Positions 47,015 to 56,581 are shown, counted from the stretch's first letter. The stretch: 64,000 nt of DNA from Alphaproteobacteria bacterium (GCA_017983635.1 JAGOBA010000002.1:434001-498000); one strand, 5' to 3'. Made by a program: numbers and translations. Notes: a model not told the origin generated them from the sequence alone.

Positions 47015-47479
47015 CTACGGCGTCATCTGCACCGCAACGGCGCCCAGCAGAACTTTCGACCCCGGCTTGGCCAACACCGTATCGGCGGTCTGCTGCAGCA
47101 TGCCGGTCACCGTGTTCAGATCCGCTGCGCGCCGCGGCCTGAGCGTGGTTGCGGCATAGAGGTTCAGCGCGCTGAGCCATGAATCGCGCAACCGTGGCAT
47201 CATCAACTCGGCCCGTTCGCGCAGCTTGTCGTCCGGCACATCCATCCCGAACGACACAGTCAGTCGCCCGCGCAGGCGTCCGTCTTGAATGATCGTAATC
47301 GTGAAAGGGTCGACCATCACCCATGACGCGAGCGATGTTGAGGAGCGTTGTTTCTTCGGCGCCTTGGCTTTCTCGCCCTTCTTTTTGTCGCCGCCGTGCC
47401 CGCCACCGGAGGCGTACGCGTCCGGCACGCCCACGGCAAACGCCAGGCTGAGCGCGACCAACGCCAAGGAGAGCTTCAT
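47015..47479 (-). CDS. Secreted hypothetical protein with FliL-like C-terminal domain
   Basis: 154 residues from the ATG at 47479. Signal peptide (to about D-A-Y-A-S), a Lys/Gly-rich linker (G-G-H-G-G-D-K-K-K-G), then about 100 residues beginning W-V-M-V-D-P-F-T-I-T-I-I. The arrangement resembles FliL-related proteins, but no flagellar gene is in the window, so this is only a similarity in layout. It lies 115 bp downstream of the tRNA-Ala gene on the same strand. Confidence 0.65.
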   Translation of the reverse strand: MKLSLALVALSLAFAVGVPDAYASGGGHGGDKKKGEKAKAPKKQRSSTSLASWVMVDPFTITIIQDGRLRGRLTVSFGMDVPDDKLRERAELMMPRLRDSWLSALNLYAATTLRPRRAADLNTVTGMLQQTADTVLAKPGSKVLLGAVAVQMTP

Positions 47480-47593
47480 GCGCCAGGAAACAAACATTCC
47501 CAAAGCTTGGCACCGGAGTGGTGAAAGCTTCGTTGCCCCCGCCCTCAAGCCTGAGGTTTTGCGGGTCGTTAACACGGGGAAAAAGGGGGCGCA

Positions 47594-47669
47594 TGGTGGA
47601 GCTGAGCGGAATCGAACCGCTGACCTCCTCATTGCGAACGAGGCGCTCTACCAACTGAGCTACAGCCCC
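47594..47669 (-). tRNA. tRNA-Ala (anticodon CGC)
   Basis: The minus strand folds into a full cloverleaf: acceptor GGGGCTG paired with CAGCTCC, D arm GCTCAGTTGGTAGAGC, anticodon stem CCTCG/TGAGG with loop TTCGCAA (anticodon CGC), and T arm with GGTTCGATTCC. The 3' CCA is encoded. It reads the alanine codon GCG. Confidence 0.95.
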
Positions 47670-47829
47670 ATACGCCACTGGCGCGAAACGGCACCCGCCC
47701 CGCGCGAAGGCGGGGTTGTAGGGTTGGGCTCGCCCCAGTGTCAAGGCGCTGCCTTGCCGCCCCAATCCCCGGCGGCTACATGTGCTGCCGAGCCCCGACG
47801 ATTCCCAAACAAGGCGCGCAGAAATAGCG

Positions 47830-48123
47830 ATGAACCTCCTCATCTATGTCTTCGACCAGCTGCTTTACGTCTACGTCTGGATTGTCATCGCGAGCGTCAT
47901 TTTGTCGTGGCTGGTGAACTTCAACGTGGTCAATCCCTACAACCCCGCCATCCGGGCCGTGCAGACGTTCTGCTACCGCGTGACCGAACCGCTGCTCGCC
48001 CCCATCCGCCGCATCATGCCCGATCTCGGCGGCCTCGACATTTCGCCGATCGTCTTGATCCTGGGGCTGCAGTTGTTCCGCGATGTCGTCGTGCGCGGGT
48101 TCACCGGCAACCTGCTGACCTAA
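47830..48123 (+). CDS. YggT-family membrane protein
   Basis: 97 residues from the ATG at 47830; upstream in-frame starts add non-family residues. Two hydrophobic segments flank the conserved V-I-L-S-W-L and Y-R-V-T-E-P-L-L-A-P-I-R-R motif of YggT/YlmG proteins, which in other bacteria and plastids affect envelope or division-site organisation. It is followed 9 bp later by folD, a common alphaproteobacterial order. Confidence 0.92.
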   Translation: MNLLIYVFDQLLYVYVWIVIASVILSWLVNFNVVNPYNPAIRAVQTFCYRVTEPLLAPIRRIMPDLGGLDISPIVLILGLQLFRDVVVRGFTGNLLT

Positions 48124-48132
48124 GGGGTTCGA

Positions 48133-49020
48133 ATGACGGCTCAAGTGATCGACGGCAAAGCCTTCGCGGCCGCGCTCCGTGCGCGCATCCACACCGCCGC
48201 CGATGAATTCAAGAAGAGCCAAGGCAAGCCCGTCGGCTTGACCGTGGTCCTCGTCGGCAATGACCCCGCGAGCGAAATCTACGTTCGCTTGAAAGTCGCC
48301 GACGCTCGCGAGGTCGGCATCGACTCCCGCGACGTCAAACTGCCCGCAACCGCAACCGAAGCCGAAGTTCTCGACGTCGTGCGCAAACTAAACGCCGACC
48401 CGTCCGTGCACGGCGTGCTCGTCCAATTCCCGACGCCCAAGCAAGTGCGCCAGGAAGCCGTTCTCGACGTCCTCTCGCCCGACAAGGACGTCGATGGCTT
48501 GACCACACTCAGCGCCGGCCGCCTGGCCAGCGGCCGCACCGGTCTCGTCTCCTGCACGCCACAAGGTTGCTTGATGATGATCAAATCCGTGCGTCCAAAC
48601 CTCGAAGGCTTGAACGCCGTCGTGATCGGCCGCTCGCAGCTCGTTGGCAAGCCGATGGCCCAGCTTCTGCTCCAGGAAAACTGCACCGTCACGACGGCCC
48701 ACTCAAAGACGCGGGACCTGGCCGCGACGGTCCGTCAGGCTGACGTCCTGGTAGCCGCCGTCGGCCGGGCCGAAATGGTCAAGGGCGATTGGATCAAACC
48801 CGGTGCAATTGTGATCGACGTCGGCATGAATCGTATTGATCTGCCGGACGGAAAGTCGAAATTGCTGGGCGATGTCGCCTATGCTGAGGCGAAGGAGCGG
48901 GCCAGCGCGATCACGCCGGTGCCCGGTGGCGTCGGCCCCATGACCCGCGCATGCCTGCTCAGAAACACGGTGCTGGCGGCCTGTGCCCAAGCCGGCATTC
49001 GTCCGCCAGCGGAGCTTTGA
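48133..49020 (+). CDS. folD: Bifunctional methylenetetrahydrofolate dehydrogenase/cyclohydrolase
   Basis: 295 residues. Interconverts methylene-, methenyl- and formyl-tetrahydrofolate with NADP. Motifs: Y-V-R-L-K with the catalytic Lys, [25 protein letters not shown], and [10 protein letters not shown] near the C-terminus. It lies between yggT and a VOC protein gene, spaced by 9 and 3 bp, so probably one operon. Confidence 0.96.
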   Translation: MTAQVIDGKAFAAALRARIHTAADEFKKSQGKPVGLTVVLVGNDPASEIYVRLKVADAREVGIDSRDVKLPATATEAEVLDVVRKLNADPSVHGVLVQFPTPKQVRQEAVLDVLSPDKDVDGLTTLSAGRLASGRTGLVSCTPQGCLMMIKSVRPNLEGLNAVVIGRSQLVGKPMAQLLLQENCTVTTAHSKTRDLAATVRQADVLVAAVGRAEMVKGDWIKPGAIVIDVGMNRIDLPDGKSKLLGDVAYAEAKERASAITPVPGGVGPMTRACLLRNTVLAACAQAGIRPPAEL

Positions 49021-49023
49021 ACG

Positions 49024-49362
49024 ATGGACATGGAAACGCTACCGCCGCTGTGGCTCGACCACATCAACATCCCGGCGCAGGATCCCGAAGTGCTGGCTCA
49101 ATGGTACGCCGACCGCATGGGCCTCGAACGCCGCGGTAAGATGGTCGTCGGCCCCGGCATCTCGATCTTCTTCCGTAAGGGCGAACCCTTGAACGCCGGC
49201 GACAACTTCCACTTCGGCTTCCGCGTCGAAACGAAATCCGCCGTCGAAGCCTGGGCCAAACACCTCGGCGTCGCCATCGCCTTCGACGAACACGACTTCT
49301 TCGCCGCAAGGGTCACGGACCCCGACGGTAACGTGTTCGAGGTGTATTGGGATAAGTTGTAG
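49024..49362 (+). CDS. VOC-family (glyoxalase-fold) protein
   Basis: 112 residues with paired beta-alpha-beta-beta-beta modules: L-D-H-I-N-I-P at the start, W-Y-A-D-R-M-G-L, then F-G-F-R-V and V-T-D-P-D-G-N-V-F-E-V-Y-W at the end. The final Glu and N-terminal His are likely metal ligands. Glyoxalase/dioxygenase-like fold of unknown substrate. It starts 3 bp after folD and ends 6 bp from the convergent argG. Confidence 0.88.
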   Translation: MDMETLPPLWLDHINIPAQDPEVLAQWYADRMGLERRGKMVVGPGISIFFRKGEPLNAGDNFHFGFRVETKSAVEAWAKHLGVAIAFDEHDFFAARVTDPDGNVFEVYWDKL

Positions 49363-49368
49363 GCGCGC

Positions 49369-50598
49369 CTACTTCTTCACCGACTGATTCCGCGCCGCCA
49401 GCAACCTGAGGCGCAGCGCGTTCAGCTTGATGAACCCCGCCGCATCCTTCTGGTCGTAGACGCTGTCCTTCTCGAACGTTACGTAGTCTTGGCGATAGAG
49501 CGAATACTTCGACTCCCGCCCGACGATCGTCGCATTGCCCTTATAGAGCTTCAGCCGGACCGTGCCCGCGACATATTCCTGGCTCTTATCGATCAACGCC
49601 TGCAGCATCTCGCGCTCCGGCGTGAACCAGAAGCCGTTGTAAACGAGCTCCGCATATTTCGGCATCAGTTCGTCTTTGAGATGCCCGGCGCCGCGATCGA
49701 GCGTGATCGACTCGATCCCGCGATGCGCCGCATAAAGAATCGTGCCACCGGGCGTCTCGTAGACGCCGCGGCTCTTCATGCCGACATACCGATTCTCGAC
49801 CAGATCGAGCCGCCCGATCCCGTTCGCCCGGCCGAGCTCGTTCAACCGCGTCAGCACCGTCGCGGGCGACAACGCTTTGCCGTCGATTGAGACCGCATCG
49901 CCGCGCTCGAAACCAATTTCGACATAGGTCGCTTTGTCCGGCGCCTCTTCGGGTGAGATCGTCCGCTGATAGACCATGGCATCGGCTTCGAGGGCGGGAT
50001 CCTCCAGAACCTTCCCTTCGCTCGACGAGTGCAACAGGTTGGCGTCAACCGAGAACGGCGCCTCGCCGCGCTTGTCCTTCGCAATCGGGATCTGGTGCTT
50101 TTCCGCAAAGTCGATCAGCGCGGTGCGGCTGCCCAACTCCCACTCGCGCCACGGCGCGATCACGCGGATATCTGGCTTAAGCGCGTAATAGGTCAGCTCG
50201 AACCGTACCTGATCGTTGCCCTTGCCCGTCGCCCCGTGCGCGACCGCATCGGCGCCCGTCCTCTCCGCGATCTCGATCTGCTTCTTGGCGATTAGCGGCC
50301 GCGCAATCGACGTACCCAGCAAATACTGCCCCTCATAAAGCGCATTCGCCCGGAACATCGGAAACACATAATCGCGCACGAACTCTTCACGCAGGTCCTC
50401 GATGAAGATGTTCTGGGGCTTGATGCCCAGCATCTCCGCCTTCTTGCGTGCCGGCCCCAACTCCTCGCCTTGGCCAAGGTCAGCCGTGAACGTCACGACC
50501 TCGCAACCATAAGCTTCCTGCAGCCACTTCAGAATGACGGAGGTATCCAACCCGCCCGAATAGGCGAGCACGACCTTCTTCACGCTACCTTTGCTCAT
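49369..50598 (-). CDS. argG: Argininosuccinate synthase
   Basis: 409 residues from the ATG at 50598; upstream in-frame codons are not family-like. Joins citrulline and aspartate with ATP in arginine synthesis. Motifs: [11 protein letters not shown] (P-loop pyrophosphatase), [23 protein letters not shown], and [11 protein letters not shown]. It is preceded 11 bp upstream by the rlmN stop, so probably co-transcribed with it. Confidence 0.97.
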   Translation of the reverse strand: MSKGSVKKVVLAYSGGLDTSVILKWLQEAYGCEVVTFTADLGQGEELGPARKKAEMLGIKPQNIFIEDLREEFVRDYVFPMFRANALYEGQYLLGTSIARPLIAKKQIEIAERTGADAVAHGATGKGNDQVRFELTYYALKPDIRVIAPWREWELGSRTALIDFAEKHQIPIAKDKRGEAPFSVDANLLHSSSEGKVLEDPALEADAMVYQRTISPEEAPDKATYVEIGFERGDAVSIDGKALSPATVLTRLNELGRANGIGRLDLVENRYVGMKSRGVYETPGGTILYAAHRGIESITLDRGAGHLKDELMPKYAELVYNGFWFTPEREMLQALIDKSQEYVAGTVRLKLYKGNATIVGRESKYSLYRQDYVTFEKDSVYDQKDAAGFIKLNALRLRLLAARNQSVKK

Positions 50599-50609
50599 CG
50601 GAGGTTCCT

Positions 50610-51755
50610 TCAATGCGGCATGCGCGAGAGTTCTTTCGACCGCATCTCCGCGATCCGCTCGCTCGCGCGTTGTTTCACGCTTTCGCTTTTCAGCTGCCCG
50701 CAGGCCGCCATGATGTCGCGCCCGCGCGGCGTTCGGATCGGCGAGGCATAACCCGCGCGATTGACGATCTCGCCGAATTCCTCGATCCGCTCCCAGTCGG
50801 AGCACTCGTACGGCGCGCCCGGCCACGGATTGAACGGGATCAAATTGATCTTCGCCGGAATGCCCCGAATGATCTTCACCAGCTCCCGCGCGTCCGCGTC
50901 GGAATCGTTCACGCCTTTCAGCATCACGTACTCGAACGTGATCCGCCGCGCATTCGACAAGCCCGGATACTCGCGGCACGCCGCCAGCAGTTCCTTGATC
51001 GGATACTTCTTGTTGAGCGGCACGATCACGTCGCGCACCGCGTCGCGCGGCGCGTGCAGCGAAATCGCGAGCATCGCCCCGATCTCTTCGCCCGCCTTCT
51101 GAATCATGGGCGCGACGCCCGCCGTCGACAGCGTGATCCGCCGCTTCGACACCGACAGGCCCTCGCCGTCGGCGATTACGTTGATCGCATCGCGCACGTT
51201 GTCGAAGTTATAGAGCGGCTCACCCATGCCCATCATGACGATGTTCGTGATCTGGCGCTCTTCCGAGTTTCGCCCCGCGCGCGGCCACTCACGCAGATCG
51301 TCGCGCGCTACCAGCACCTGGGACACGATCTCGGCTGCCGTCAGATTGCGAACCAGCTTCTGCGTGCCCGTGTGACAGAACCGGCATGTCAGCGTGCAAC
51401 CGACTTGGGACGAGATGCACAGCGTGCCGCGATCCTCATCCGGAATGAACACGGTCTCGACTTCGACACCGGGCCCAAAGCGGATCAGCCACTTGCGCGT
51501 GCCGTCGGACGATACCTGTGCCTCCACGACCTCCGGCCGCGTCATTGAGAACTTGTCGGCGAACTCGGCGCGTAACGGTTTGGCCAGCGTGGTAATCGCG
51601 TCAAACCCGGTCGCGCCTTGCACATACATCGCGTTCCAAAGCTGGTTTGAGCGCATCGACAGATGCCGCGCCTCGACGCCGGCCTGACCGAGCGCGGCCT
51701 TCAACCCGTCGCGCGTCAAGCCGATCAGACTTGTCTTCGAGGAACCCGTCATCAT
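50610..51755 (-). CDS. rlmN: 23S rRNA/tRNA adenine-C2 methyltransferase RlmN
   Basis: 381 residues (or 380 from the next ATG). Radical-SAM enzyme methylating A2503 of 23S rRNA and A37 of some tRNAs. The cluster motif C-T-L-T-C-R-F-C binds 4Fe-4[11 protein letters not shown] and the C-terminal M-A-A-C-G-Q-L with the methyl-accepting Cys are present. It lies downstream of ialB, with a terminator stem just before its start. Confidence 0.97.
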   Translation of the reverse strand: MMTGSSKTSLIGLTRDGLKAALGQAGVEARHLSMRSNQLWNAMYVQGATGFDAITTLAKPLRAEFADKFSMTRPEVVEAQVSSDGTRKWLIRFGPGVEVETVFIPDEDRGTLCISSQVGCTLTCRFCHTGTQKLVRNLTAAEIVSQVLVARDDLREWPRAGRNSEERQITNIVMMGMGEPLYNFDNVRDAINVIADGEGLSVSKRRITLSTAGVAPMIQKAGEEIGAMLAISLHAPRDAVRDVIVPLNKKYPIKELLAACREYPGLSNARRITFEYVMLKGVNDSDADARELVKIIRGIPAKINLIPFNPWPGAPYECSDWERIEEFGEIVNRAGYASPIRTPRGRDIMAACGQLKSESVKQRASERIAEMRSKELSRMPH

Positions 51756-51767
51756 CCGTCCAAACGA

Positions 51768-51797
51768 AAAGGGCGGCTGAACCTTCAGCCGCCCTTT
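51768..51797 (-). terminator. Terminator of the ialB-type gene
   Basis: Perfect 14-bp stem AAAGGGCGGCTGAA / TTCAGCCGCCCTTT with a 2-base loop (51768-51781, 51784-51797), followed on the minus strand by TTCG. It ends 13 bp before the rlmN start, so rlmN either uses read-through or a promoter overlapping this site. Confidence 0.75.
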
Positions 51798-51830
51798 GAA
51801 ACAGGCCCTGAATTCGACCGCTAAAACGTT

Positions 51831-52346
51831 CTATTTGCAGCCTTCCGTCATTTTGTCGAGTGCGGCTGAGAGGCCCTTCAGCGAATACGTGTCCGTGGTC
51901 AACGTGCCGCGCTTGGAAAAGCCTTTAACCGTCATATCCGCCGCGCCCCGCATGGCCGTGATCAGCCGTTGTTCGTCCGGCTTCGTCTGCAGCCAGGCGC
52001 CATCGGCCTTGGTGAAGAAGTTGAACTTGTCGGAGCCGACCTGAACCGTGGCCTCCGATGCGTCCTTGAACTGGTAGCCGATCACGACCGAAGGCTCGTT
52101 CGCGATCCCCTGCTTGGGCCAGGTCGTGATCAGGAAATAGATCGCGTCGCGCTTGGCGGTCGCAGGCTCTTTCGTCTGCGGCTGCGTCACCGCCCAGCAC
52201 ACGGTGCCGCGCGCGTCCGACGTCTTGTAAGCCTCCCAGGCATCGAACGTGCCGAGCAATGTGGGGCCCGTCTGGGCAAATGCCGCGGCTGCGCCAAGAC
52301 ACGTGGCAACCACCGCAAGCGTGATCCGACCAAGGGGAAGGAACAT
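51831..52346 (-). CDS. Invasion-associated locus B (IalB) family protein
   Basis: 171 residues from the ATG at 52346. The signal peptide ends A-A-A-F-A. The mature part has G-T-F-D-A-W-E-A-Y, C-W-A-V, and a C-terminal M-T-E-G-C-K; the two Cys probably form a disulfide. IalB-family proteins are small periplasmic or envelope proteins of unknown biochemical role, named from Bartonella, and are common in free-living alphaproteobacteria. Divergent from the ECF sigma gene, with 188 bp between. Confidence 0.88.
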   Translation of the reverse strand: MFLPLGRITLAVVATCLGAAAAFAQTGPTLLGTFDAWEAYKTSDARGTVCWAVTQPQTKEPATAKRDAIYFLITTWPKQGIANEPSVVIGYQFKDASEATVQVGSDKFNFFTKADGAWLQTKPDEQRLITAMRGAADMTVKGFSKRGTLTTDTYSLKGLSAALDKMTEGCK

Positions 52347-52534
52347 CGAGAGCACCTTTGCTTGAAACCAAAATGGCCGTTCTGCGGCCCGCCGCCTCGA
52401 AACGAAGCAGCACCCCAAACGACAGCCTATTGTGTCGCCTATCTGGGGCAACTTTGTGAAGCCCCTTCCTGCAACCACTGCGGCCGAAAGTTCGATTTCC
52501 GCCACCTTAACGGGTTTGCTAGGTTGCCCCCTCC

Positions 52535-53128
52535 ATGCAGCCTGCTTCGGCCCAAGACACTGCCGCCACCGACCCGGACCGGGAAGCCCTCGCCGGCTTC
52601 GTGGAGGCTATTGCCGTCAAAGCCGACAAGGCGGCCTTCGCGGCCCTGTTCAAACACTTCGCGCCAAAAATCAAAGGCTATCTGGTCAAGATCGGCACTG
52701 ACCGCGGGCAGGCGGAGGAGCTGACACAAGAGGTTATGCTCACCGTTTGGCGCAAAGCCGCGCAATTCGACCGGACCCAGGCGTCGGTCTCGACCTGGAT
52801 GTTCACGATCGCCCGCAACCGCCGCATCGACGCGGTGCGACGCGAAAAGCGGCCGGAGCTCGATCCCTCCGATCCGATGCTCGTTCCCGAGGAGCCGGTC
52901 GCCGCCGACGACCGGCTCGACGCGCTCGACCGCGAAGCGCGCATCGCACGCGCGATCAAAGCCTTGCCGCAGGAGCAGGCGGACCTAGTTCACGAAGCCT
53001 TCTACCTGGCGAAATCGCATAGCCAGATAGCGGAGGAAACAAAGATCCCGCTCGGCACCGTCAAGTCCCGCTTACGCTTGGCCTTCGGCCGGTTGCGCAA
53101 AGCCATTGAGGGCGAAGAGGGCTTATGA
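52535..53128 (+). CDS. ECF-family RNA polymerase sigma factor
   Basis: 197 residues. Region 2 (F-K-H-F-A-P-K-I-K-G-Y, E-E-L-T-Q-E-V-M, W-M-F-T-I-A-R-N-R-R-I-D) binds core and the -10 element; region 4 (A-L-P-Q-E-Q, I-A-E-E-T-K-I-P-L-G-T-V-K-S-R) binds -35. With the ChrR-type anti-sigma gene overlapping its stop by 4 bp, it matches the RpoE/ChrR (ECF11) pair that responds to singlet oxygen and organic peroxides in Rhodobacter. I did not find its own promoter motif in the upstream region. Confidence 0.92.
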   Translation: MQPASAQDTAATDPDREALAGFVEAIAVKADKAAFAALFKHFAPKIKGYLVKIGTDRGQAEELTQEVMLTVWRKAAQFDRTQASVSTWMFTIARNRRIDAVRREKRPELDPSDPMLVPEEPVAADDRLDALDREARIARAIKALPQEQADLVHEAFYLAKSHSQIAEETKIPLGTVKSRLRLAFGRLRKAIEGEEGL

Positions 53129-53793
53129 CCAACGCGAACCCGCTCCACCATCCGAGCGCCACGTTGCTGGCGGCAGTTGCCTCAGGTCGCCTTTCACCGG
53201 CTGTGACACGCATTGTGGGCGCACACGCGAAACTCTGCCCGCGCTGTCGCGCTTTGATGGCCGAGACCGAGACCATTGCTGGTGCCGCACTTGATCTGGA
53301 TGAGGGTGTCGACCTCGCGCCGGACGCGCTAGACCGCGCGCTCGCTGCCCTGACGAACGAGCCGCAAGCCGTCGCCTCCCTGCCGGAAGCTTTGTCCGCT
53401 TTGCCTGAAGAAGTGCACGACCTGGTGTCGTCGTCGATTGGCAAAGCGCAGTGGCGCTCCGGCGGGATGGGTTTGCGGATTCTCGACCTCGATCTGCCCA
53501 AAACGGCCGAGGGCGAGTCCTTCCAGCTGTTCCGGATCGAGCCCGGCTACGGCCCACCCCGCCACACGCATGGTGGCCAAGAGTTCACGCTGGTCTTGAC
53601 CGGCGCCTTTAAGGACGAAACCGGCACCTACAAAGCCGGCGACATCGAAATCGGCGACGGCAGCATCACGCACCGCCCGGTGGCCGAACCCGGGGAAATC
53701 TGCTTTGCTTTGGCCGTCACGACAGCACCGCTGAAATTCACCGGGCCGCTTGGCGTGTTGCAACGCGTGCTGAACTTCGGCCGTTCGAAATGA
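53125..53793 (+). CDS. ChrR-type zinc anti-sigma factor with cupin domain
   Basis: 222 residues. The N-terminal zinc anti-sigma domain has His9, His34, Cys38 and Cys41 (H-A-K-L-C-P-R-C), the same spacing as Rhodobacter ChrR His6/His31/Cys35/Cys38. The C-terminal cupin (about 105-210) carries R-H-T-H-G-G-Q-E-F with metal ligands. ChrR holds the sigma factor inactive until singlet oxygen destabilises the complex. It overlaps the sigma gene by ATGA and the asparaginase gene by 4 bp. Confidence 0.92.
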   Translation: MTNANPLHHPSATLLAAVASGRLSPAVTRIVGAHAKLCPRCRALMAETETIAGAALDLDEGVDLAPDALDRALAALTNEPQAVASLPEALSALPEEVHDLVSSSIGKAQWRSGGMGLRILDLDLPKTAEGESFQLFRIEPGYGPPRHTHGGQEFTLVLTGAFKDETGTYKAGDIEIGDGSITHRPVAEPGEICFALAVTTAPLKFTGPLGVLQRVLNFGRSK

Positions 53794-54791
53794 ACCCCAT
53801 CCTTGTCGAAGTCACCCGCGGCACTCGGGTCGAAAGTGCCCATCGCGGCGCCATCGCCGTCGCCGATGCCTCGGGCAAGCTCGTCGCCAAATGGGGAGAC
53901 ATCGACGCAGCCGTCTTCCCCCGCTCAGCGTTCAAATCGCTGCAAAGCCTGCCGCTCGTCGAAACGGGCGCCGCCGACGCGCTGAGCCTCGGCGAGGAAG
54001 AGCTGGCCCTCGCCTGCGCCTCGCACTCGAGCGAAGCCATGCATATCGAACGCGTCGAAGCCTGGCTCAACCGCATCGACTGCGCCGAGAGCGACCTCGC
54101 CTGCGGCCCGCACCTGCCGTTCCACGAGCCGACCGCGCACGCGATGCTCCGCGCCGGTGAACGCCCTTGCCGCCTGCACAACAACTGCTCCGGCAAGCAT
54201 ACCGGCTTTCTTACCGTCGCCCGTCACTTGCGCATCGCCGTCGAAGGCTACGAGCGCCCCGATCATCCGGTGCAAGTCTTGGCGCGCCAAGCGATCGCCG
54301 ATCTTTGCGATCTCAAACCCGACGCCCTGCCGATCGCTATCGACGGCTGCGCGGCGCCGAACTATGCCATCCCGCTCACGAACCTCGCCCGCGCGATGGC
54401 GCGCATCGGTGATCCGGCGAAGCTGCCGCCCGACCGAGCGAAAGCCGCCCAACGCCTCGCGAAAGCGTGGAAGGCCCATCCGCTGCTCGTCTCCGGCACC
54501 GGCCGTGCTTGCGCCGATATGATCGAAGCCACCCGCGACCGCACCGTGGTGAAGACCGGCGCCGAAGGCGTGTTCACAGCGGTGTTGCCCGGTAAAGGTC
54601 TCGGCATCGCGCTCAAAATCGACGACGGCGCAACGCGCGCCGCCGAAGCCGCGATGGCAAAACTTCTGGTGTTGTTGGGTGTCGCGGACGAAGCTGAGCT
54701 GGCGAAACACATTCGCCCTGCCATGCGCAATTGGCGCGGCGACGTGGTGGGCGAGCGCCGCACGACGGCAGCGCTCGCGAAACTTCAGTAG
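53790..54791 (+). CDS. Type III (Rhizobium etli-type) L-asparaginase
   Basis: 333 residues. Residues match the Rhizobium etli ReAV/ReAIV enzymes with an offset of -2: Ser46 and Lys49 (R-S-A-F-K), Cys133 and Lys136 in N-N-C-S-G-K-H, and Cys187 in G-C-A-A-P-N-Y (zinc and active-site residues). Hydrolyses asparagine to aspartate and ammonia. It overlaps the anti-sigma gene by 4 bp, so it is translationally coupled to the sigma/anti-sigma operon. The 3' end overlaps the convergent DUF6491-like gene by 7 bp. Confidence 0.92.
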   Translation: MNPILVEVTRGTRVESAHRGAIAVADASGKLVAKWGDIDAAVFPRSAFKSLQSLPLVETGAADALSLGEEELALACASHSSEAMHIERVEAWLNRIDCAESDLACGPHLPFHEPTAHAMLRAGERPCRLHNNCSGKHTGFLTVARHLRIAVEGYERPDHPVQVLARQAIADLCDLKPDALPIAIDGCAAPNYAIPLTNLARAMARIGDPAKLPPDRAKAAQRLAKAWKAHPLLVSGTGRACADMIEATRDRTVVKTGAEGVFTAVLPGKGLGIALKIDDGATRAAEAAMAKLLVLLGVADEAELAKHIRPAMRNWRGDVVGERRTTAALAKLQ

Positions 54792-55159
54792 GACGCCTGG
54801 GACGCCGGCGCTTTCGGCGGCAGCTGCTCGATCGTGTTGATCACGCACCGATCGGCGAAGCCATGCCGTCCGACGACGATCTTGTCGCCGGCACTCAGGC
54901 AAATGCCCGGCCTTGCCTCGACACGCGCGAATAGCGCCCAGCGCATCTCGCGGCAGCTGTTGGCGAACGTCACCTTGTAGCGCCTGCTCGGTCCCGTCTC
55001 GATGATCGCCGAGTAATCGTCGATCTCTTTGAAGTTATCGATTTGGCTGACGAACGGGCAGGGGCGGGCAGGCGGCGGCGCATCCGCTATCGCGGGCGCC
55101 GTCGCCGCCAACACGAGCGCGACCGCGAACGCGCGCTTCCAGACTGGGGAGTGAACCAT
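54785..55159 (-). CDS. Secreted DUF6491-like protein
   Basis: 124 residues. The signal peptide ends near A-I-A-D-A, followed by C-P-F-V-S-Q-I-D-N-F, Y-K-V-T-F-A-N-S-C, and a late D-R-C-V-I-N-T-I-E. The four Cys suggest two disulfides. The layout matches the small periplasmic DUF6491 family; function unknown. Confidence 0.68.
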   Translation of the reverse strand: MVHSPVWKRAFAVALVLAATAPAIADAPPPARPCPFVSQIDNFKEIDDYSAIIETGPSRRYKVTFANSCREMRWALFARVEARPGICLSAGDKIVVGRHGFADRCVINTIEQLPPKAPASQASY

Positions 55160-55315
55160 CGCTGTCTCCGGGGGATAGAGAACGCCCCATCATAGCCGAT
55201 AAAGGCCTGAACCATCCATGAACGTGTTCTCACGAAGACGAGACCCATCTCTTGGCCTTTGCGAACGGCTCGCCTAACGTCGCGCCCGAAAACACATTGC
55301 CCCTTGGAGAACCCC

Positions 55316-56311
55316 ATGAAAGCCATGCTTTGCAAAGAATACGGGCCGCCGGACAGCTTGGTCCTGACCGAACTGCCGAGCCCCAAACCGGAGGCCGGCC
55401 AAGCGCTGATCTCGGTCAAAGCCGCAGGGGTCAACTTCCCTGACGTGCTGATCATTCAGAATAAGTACCAGTTCAAACCGGCGCTCCCCTTCGCCCCCGG
55501 CGGCGAGGTCGCGGGCATCGTCAAGGAAATCGGCCCCGGTGTGACAAACGTCAAAGTCGGCGACCGCGTGATCGGCTCGACCGGCTTCGGAGGTTTCGCG
55601 GAAGAAGTCTGCGCCCCTGCCGCGCGTTGCATCCCGTTCCCGTCGAACATCGACTTCGTCGAAGCCTCGGCGTTCGTGATGACCTACGGCACCTCGCACC
55701 ACGCGCTCAAAAACCGCGCGGACTTGAAGAAGGGCGAAACGCTGCTCGTCCTCGGTGCCGCCGGCGGCGTCGGCATTGCGGCGGTTGAGATCGGCAAGAT
55801 CATGGGCGCGCGCGTCGTGGCGGCCTGCTCAACTCAAGAAAAAGTCGACTTCTGCATGGCGCACGGCGCCGACGCGGGGATCGTCTATCCGGAGAATCCG
55901 CTGAACCGCGACGCCCAAAAGAAACTGTCGGAAGACTTGAAGAAAGTCCTCGGCGGCGACGGCGCCCATGTCATCTACGACGGCGTCGGCGGCGACTACG
56001 CCGAACCCGCACTCCGCTCGATCGCCTGGGAAGGCCGCTATCTTGTCGTGGGTTTCCCCGCGGGCATCCCGTCGATCCCGCTGAATCTAACCTTGCTCAA
56101 AGGCTGCCAGGTCATCGGCGTCTTCTGGGGTGCCTTCACCGCCCGGGAGCCGAAGCGCAACCAAGAAAACCTGACCGAGCTCATGCGCTGGATCCAAGAG
56201 GGCAAACTGAAACCAACAGTCTCCAAGACCTACCCCTTGGCCAGAGCCGCCGACGCCCTCAACGAAATCGCCGACCGCAAAGTGAAGGGCAAAGTCGTCA
56301 TCACGATGTAG
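55316..56311 (+). CDS. Zinc-less quinone oxidoreductase (MDR family)
   Basis: 331 residues from the ATG at 55316 after a TTGGAG site. MDR fold: N-terminal GroES-like domain with A-A-G-V-N-F-P-D-V-L and P-G-G-E-V-A-G, then a Rossmann domain with V-L-G-A-A-G-G-V-G-I-A for NADPH. It has no zinc-binding Cys/His set, as in quinone reductases and acryloyl/crotonyl-CoA reductase relatives. A bidirectional terminator lies about 70 bp downstream. Confidence 0.9.
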   Translation: MKAMLCKEYGPPDSLVLTELPSPKPEAGQALISVKAAGVNFPDVLIIQNKYQFKPALPFAPGGEVAGIVKEIGPGVTNVKVGDRVIGSTGFGGFAEEVCAPAARCIPFPSNIDFVEASAFVMTYGTSHHALKNRADLKKGETLLVLGAAGGVGIAAVEIGKIMGARVVAACSTQEKVDFCMAHGADAGIVYPENPLNRDAQKKLSEDLKKVLGGDGAHVIYDGVGGDYAEPALRSIAWEGRYLVVGFPAGIPSIPLNLTLLKGCQVIGVFWGAFTAREPKRNQENLTELMRWIQEGKLKPTVSKTYPLARAADALNEIADRKVKGKVVITM

Positions 56312-56377
56312 CGACCCGCCCTCCCGCATGGGGAGGGAGACCGTCGCGAATCGACGGTAGAGGGGGAGGTCACCCTC

Positions 56378-56410
56378 CAAAAAAAGAAGGGCCCCGCTGC
56401 GGGGGCCCTT
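56378..56410 (-). terminator. Bidirectional terminator for the small gene (-) and oxidoreductase (+)
   Basis: Stem AAGGGCCCC / GGGGCCCTT (56387-56395, 56402-56410). On the minus strand it is followed by CTTTTTTTGG, a strong T-run; on the plus strand by TCTTC. The minus-strand T-run suggests its main role is to end the small gene. Confidence 0.85.
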
Positions 56411-56434
56411 TCTTCGTCTCGGCCATTCGGTCGC

Positions 56435-56539
56435 TTAGCGCGTTCCGAACAAAACGCCGAAGAACCAGCTGAAAACACCTTGCTTCGATGAGGTGTGCTC
56501 ATTTCGCGGTGCAAGATACAGCGGATATGCCTTATACAT
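56435..56539 (-). CDS. 34-residue small protein
   Basis: M-Y-K-A-Y-P-L-Y-L-A-P-R followed by a polar middle and a hydrophobic, aromatic C-terminus (G-V-F-S-W-F-F-G-V-L-F-G). GAGG lies 6 bp before the ATG, a TTGAAT-N17-CATATT promoter (56582-56610) lies upstream, and a strong terminator follows 25 bp after the stop. Together these make a complete small transcription unit. The C-terminus could be membrane-active or a partner-binding segment. Divergent from the LysR gene, hence a possible target. Not recognised as any known small-protein family. Confidence 0.6.
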   Translation of the reverse strand: MYKAYPLYLAPRNEHTSSKQGVFSWFFGVLFGTR

Positions 56540-56581
56540 TGGAAGCCTCGTTTTTCTCGTTGAATGACTTATCTGAGCCAA

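Noticed and set aside
47015..47479. Flagellar FliL gene
   Set aside because: Only the layout is similar; there is no flagellar gene nearby and no decisive motif.
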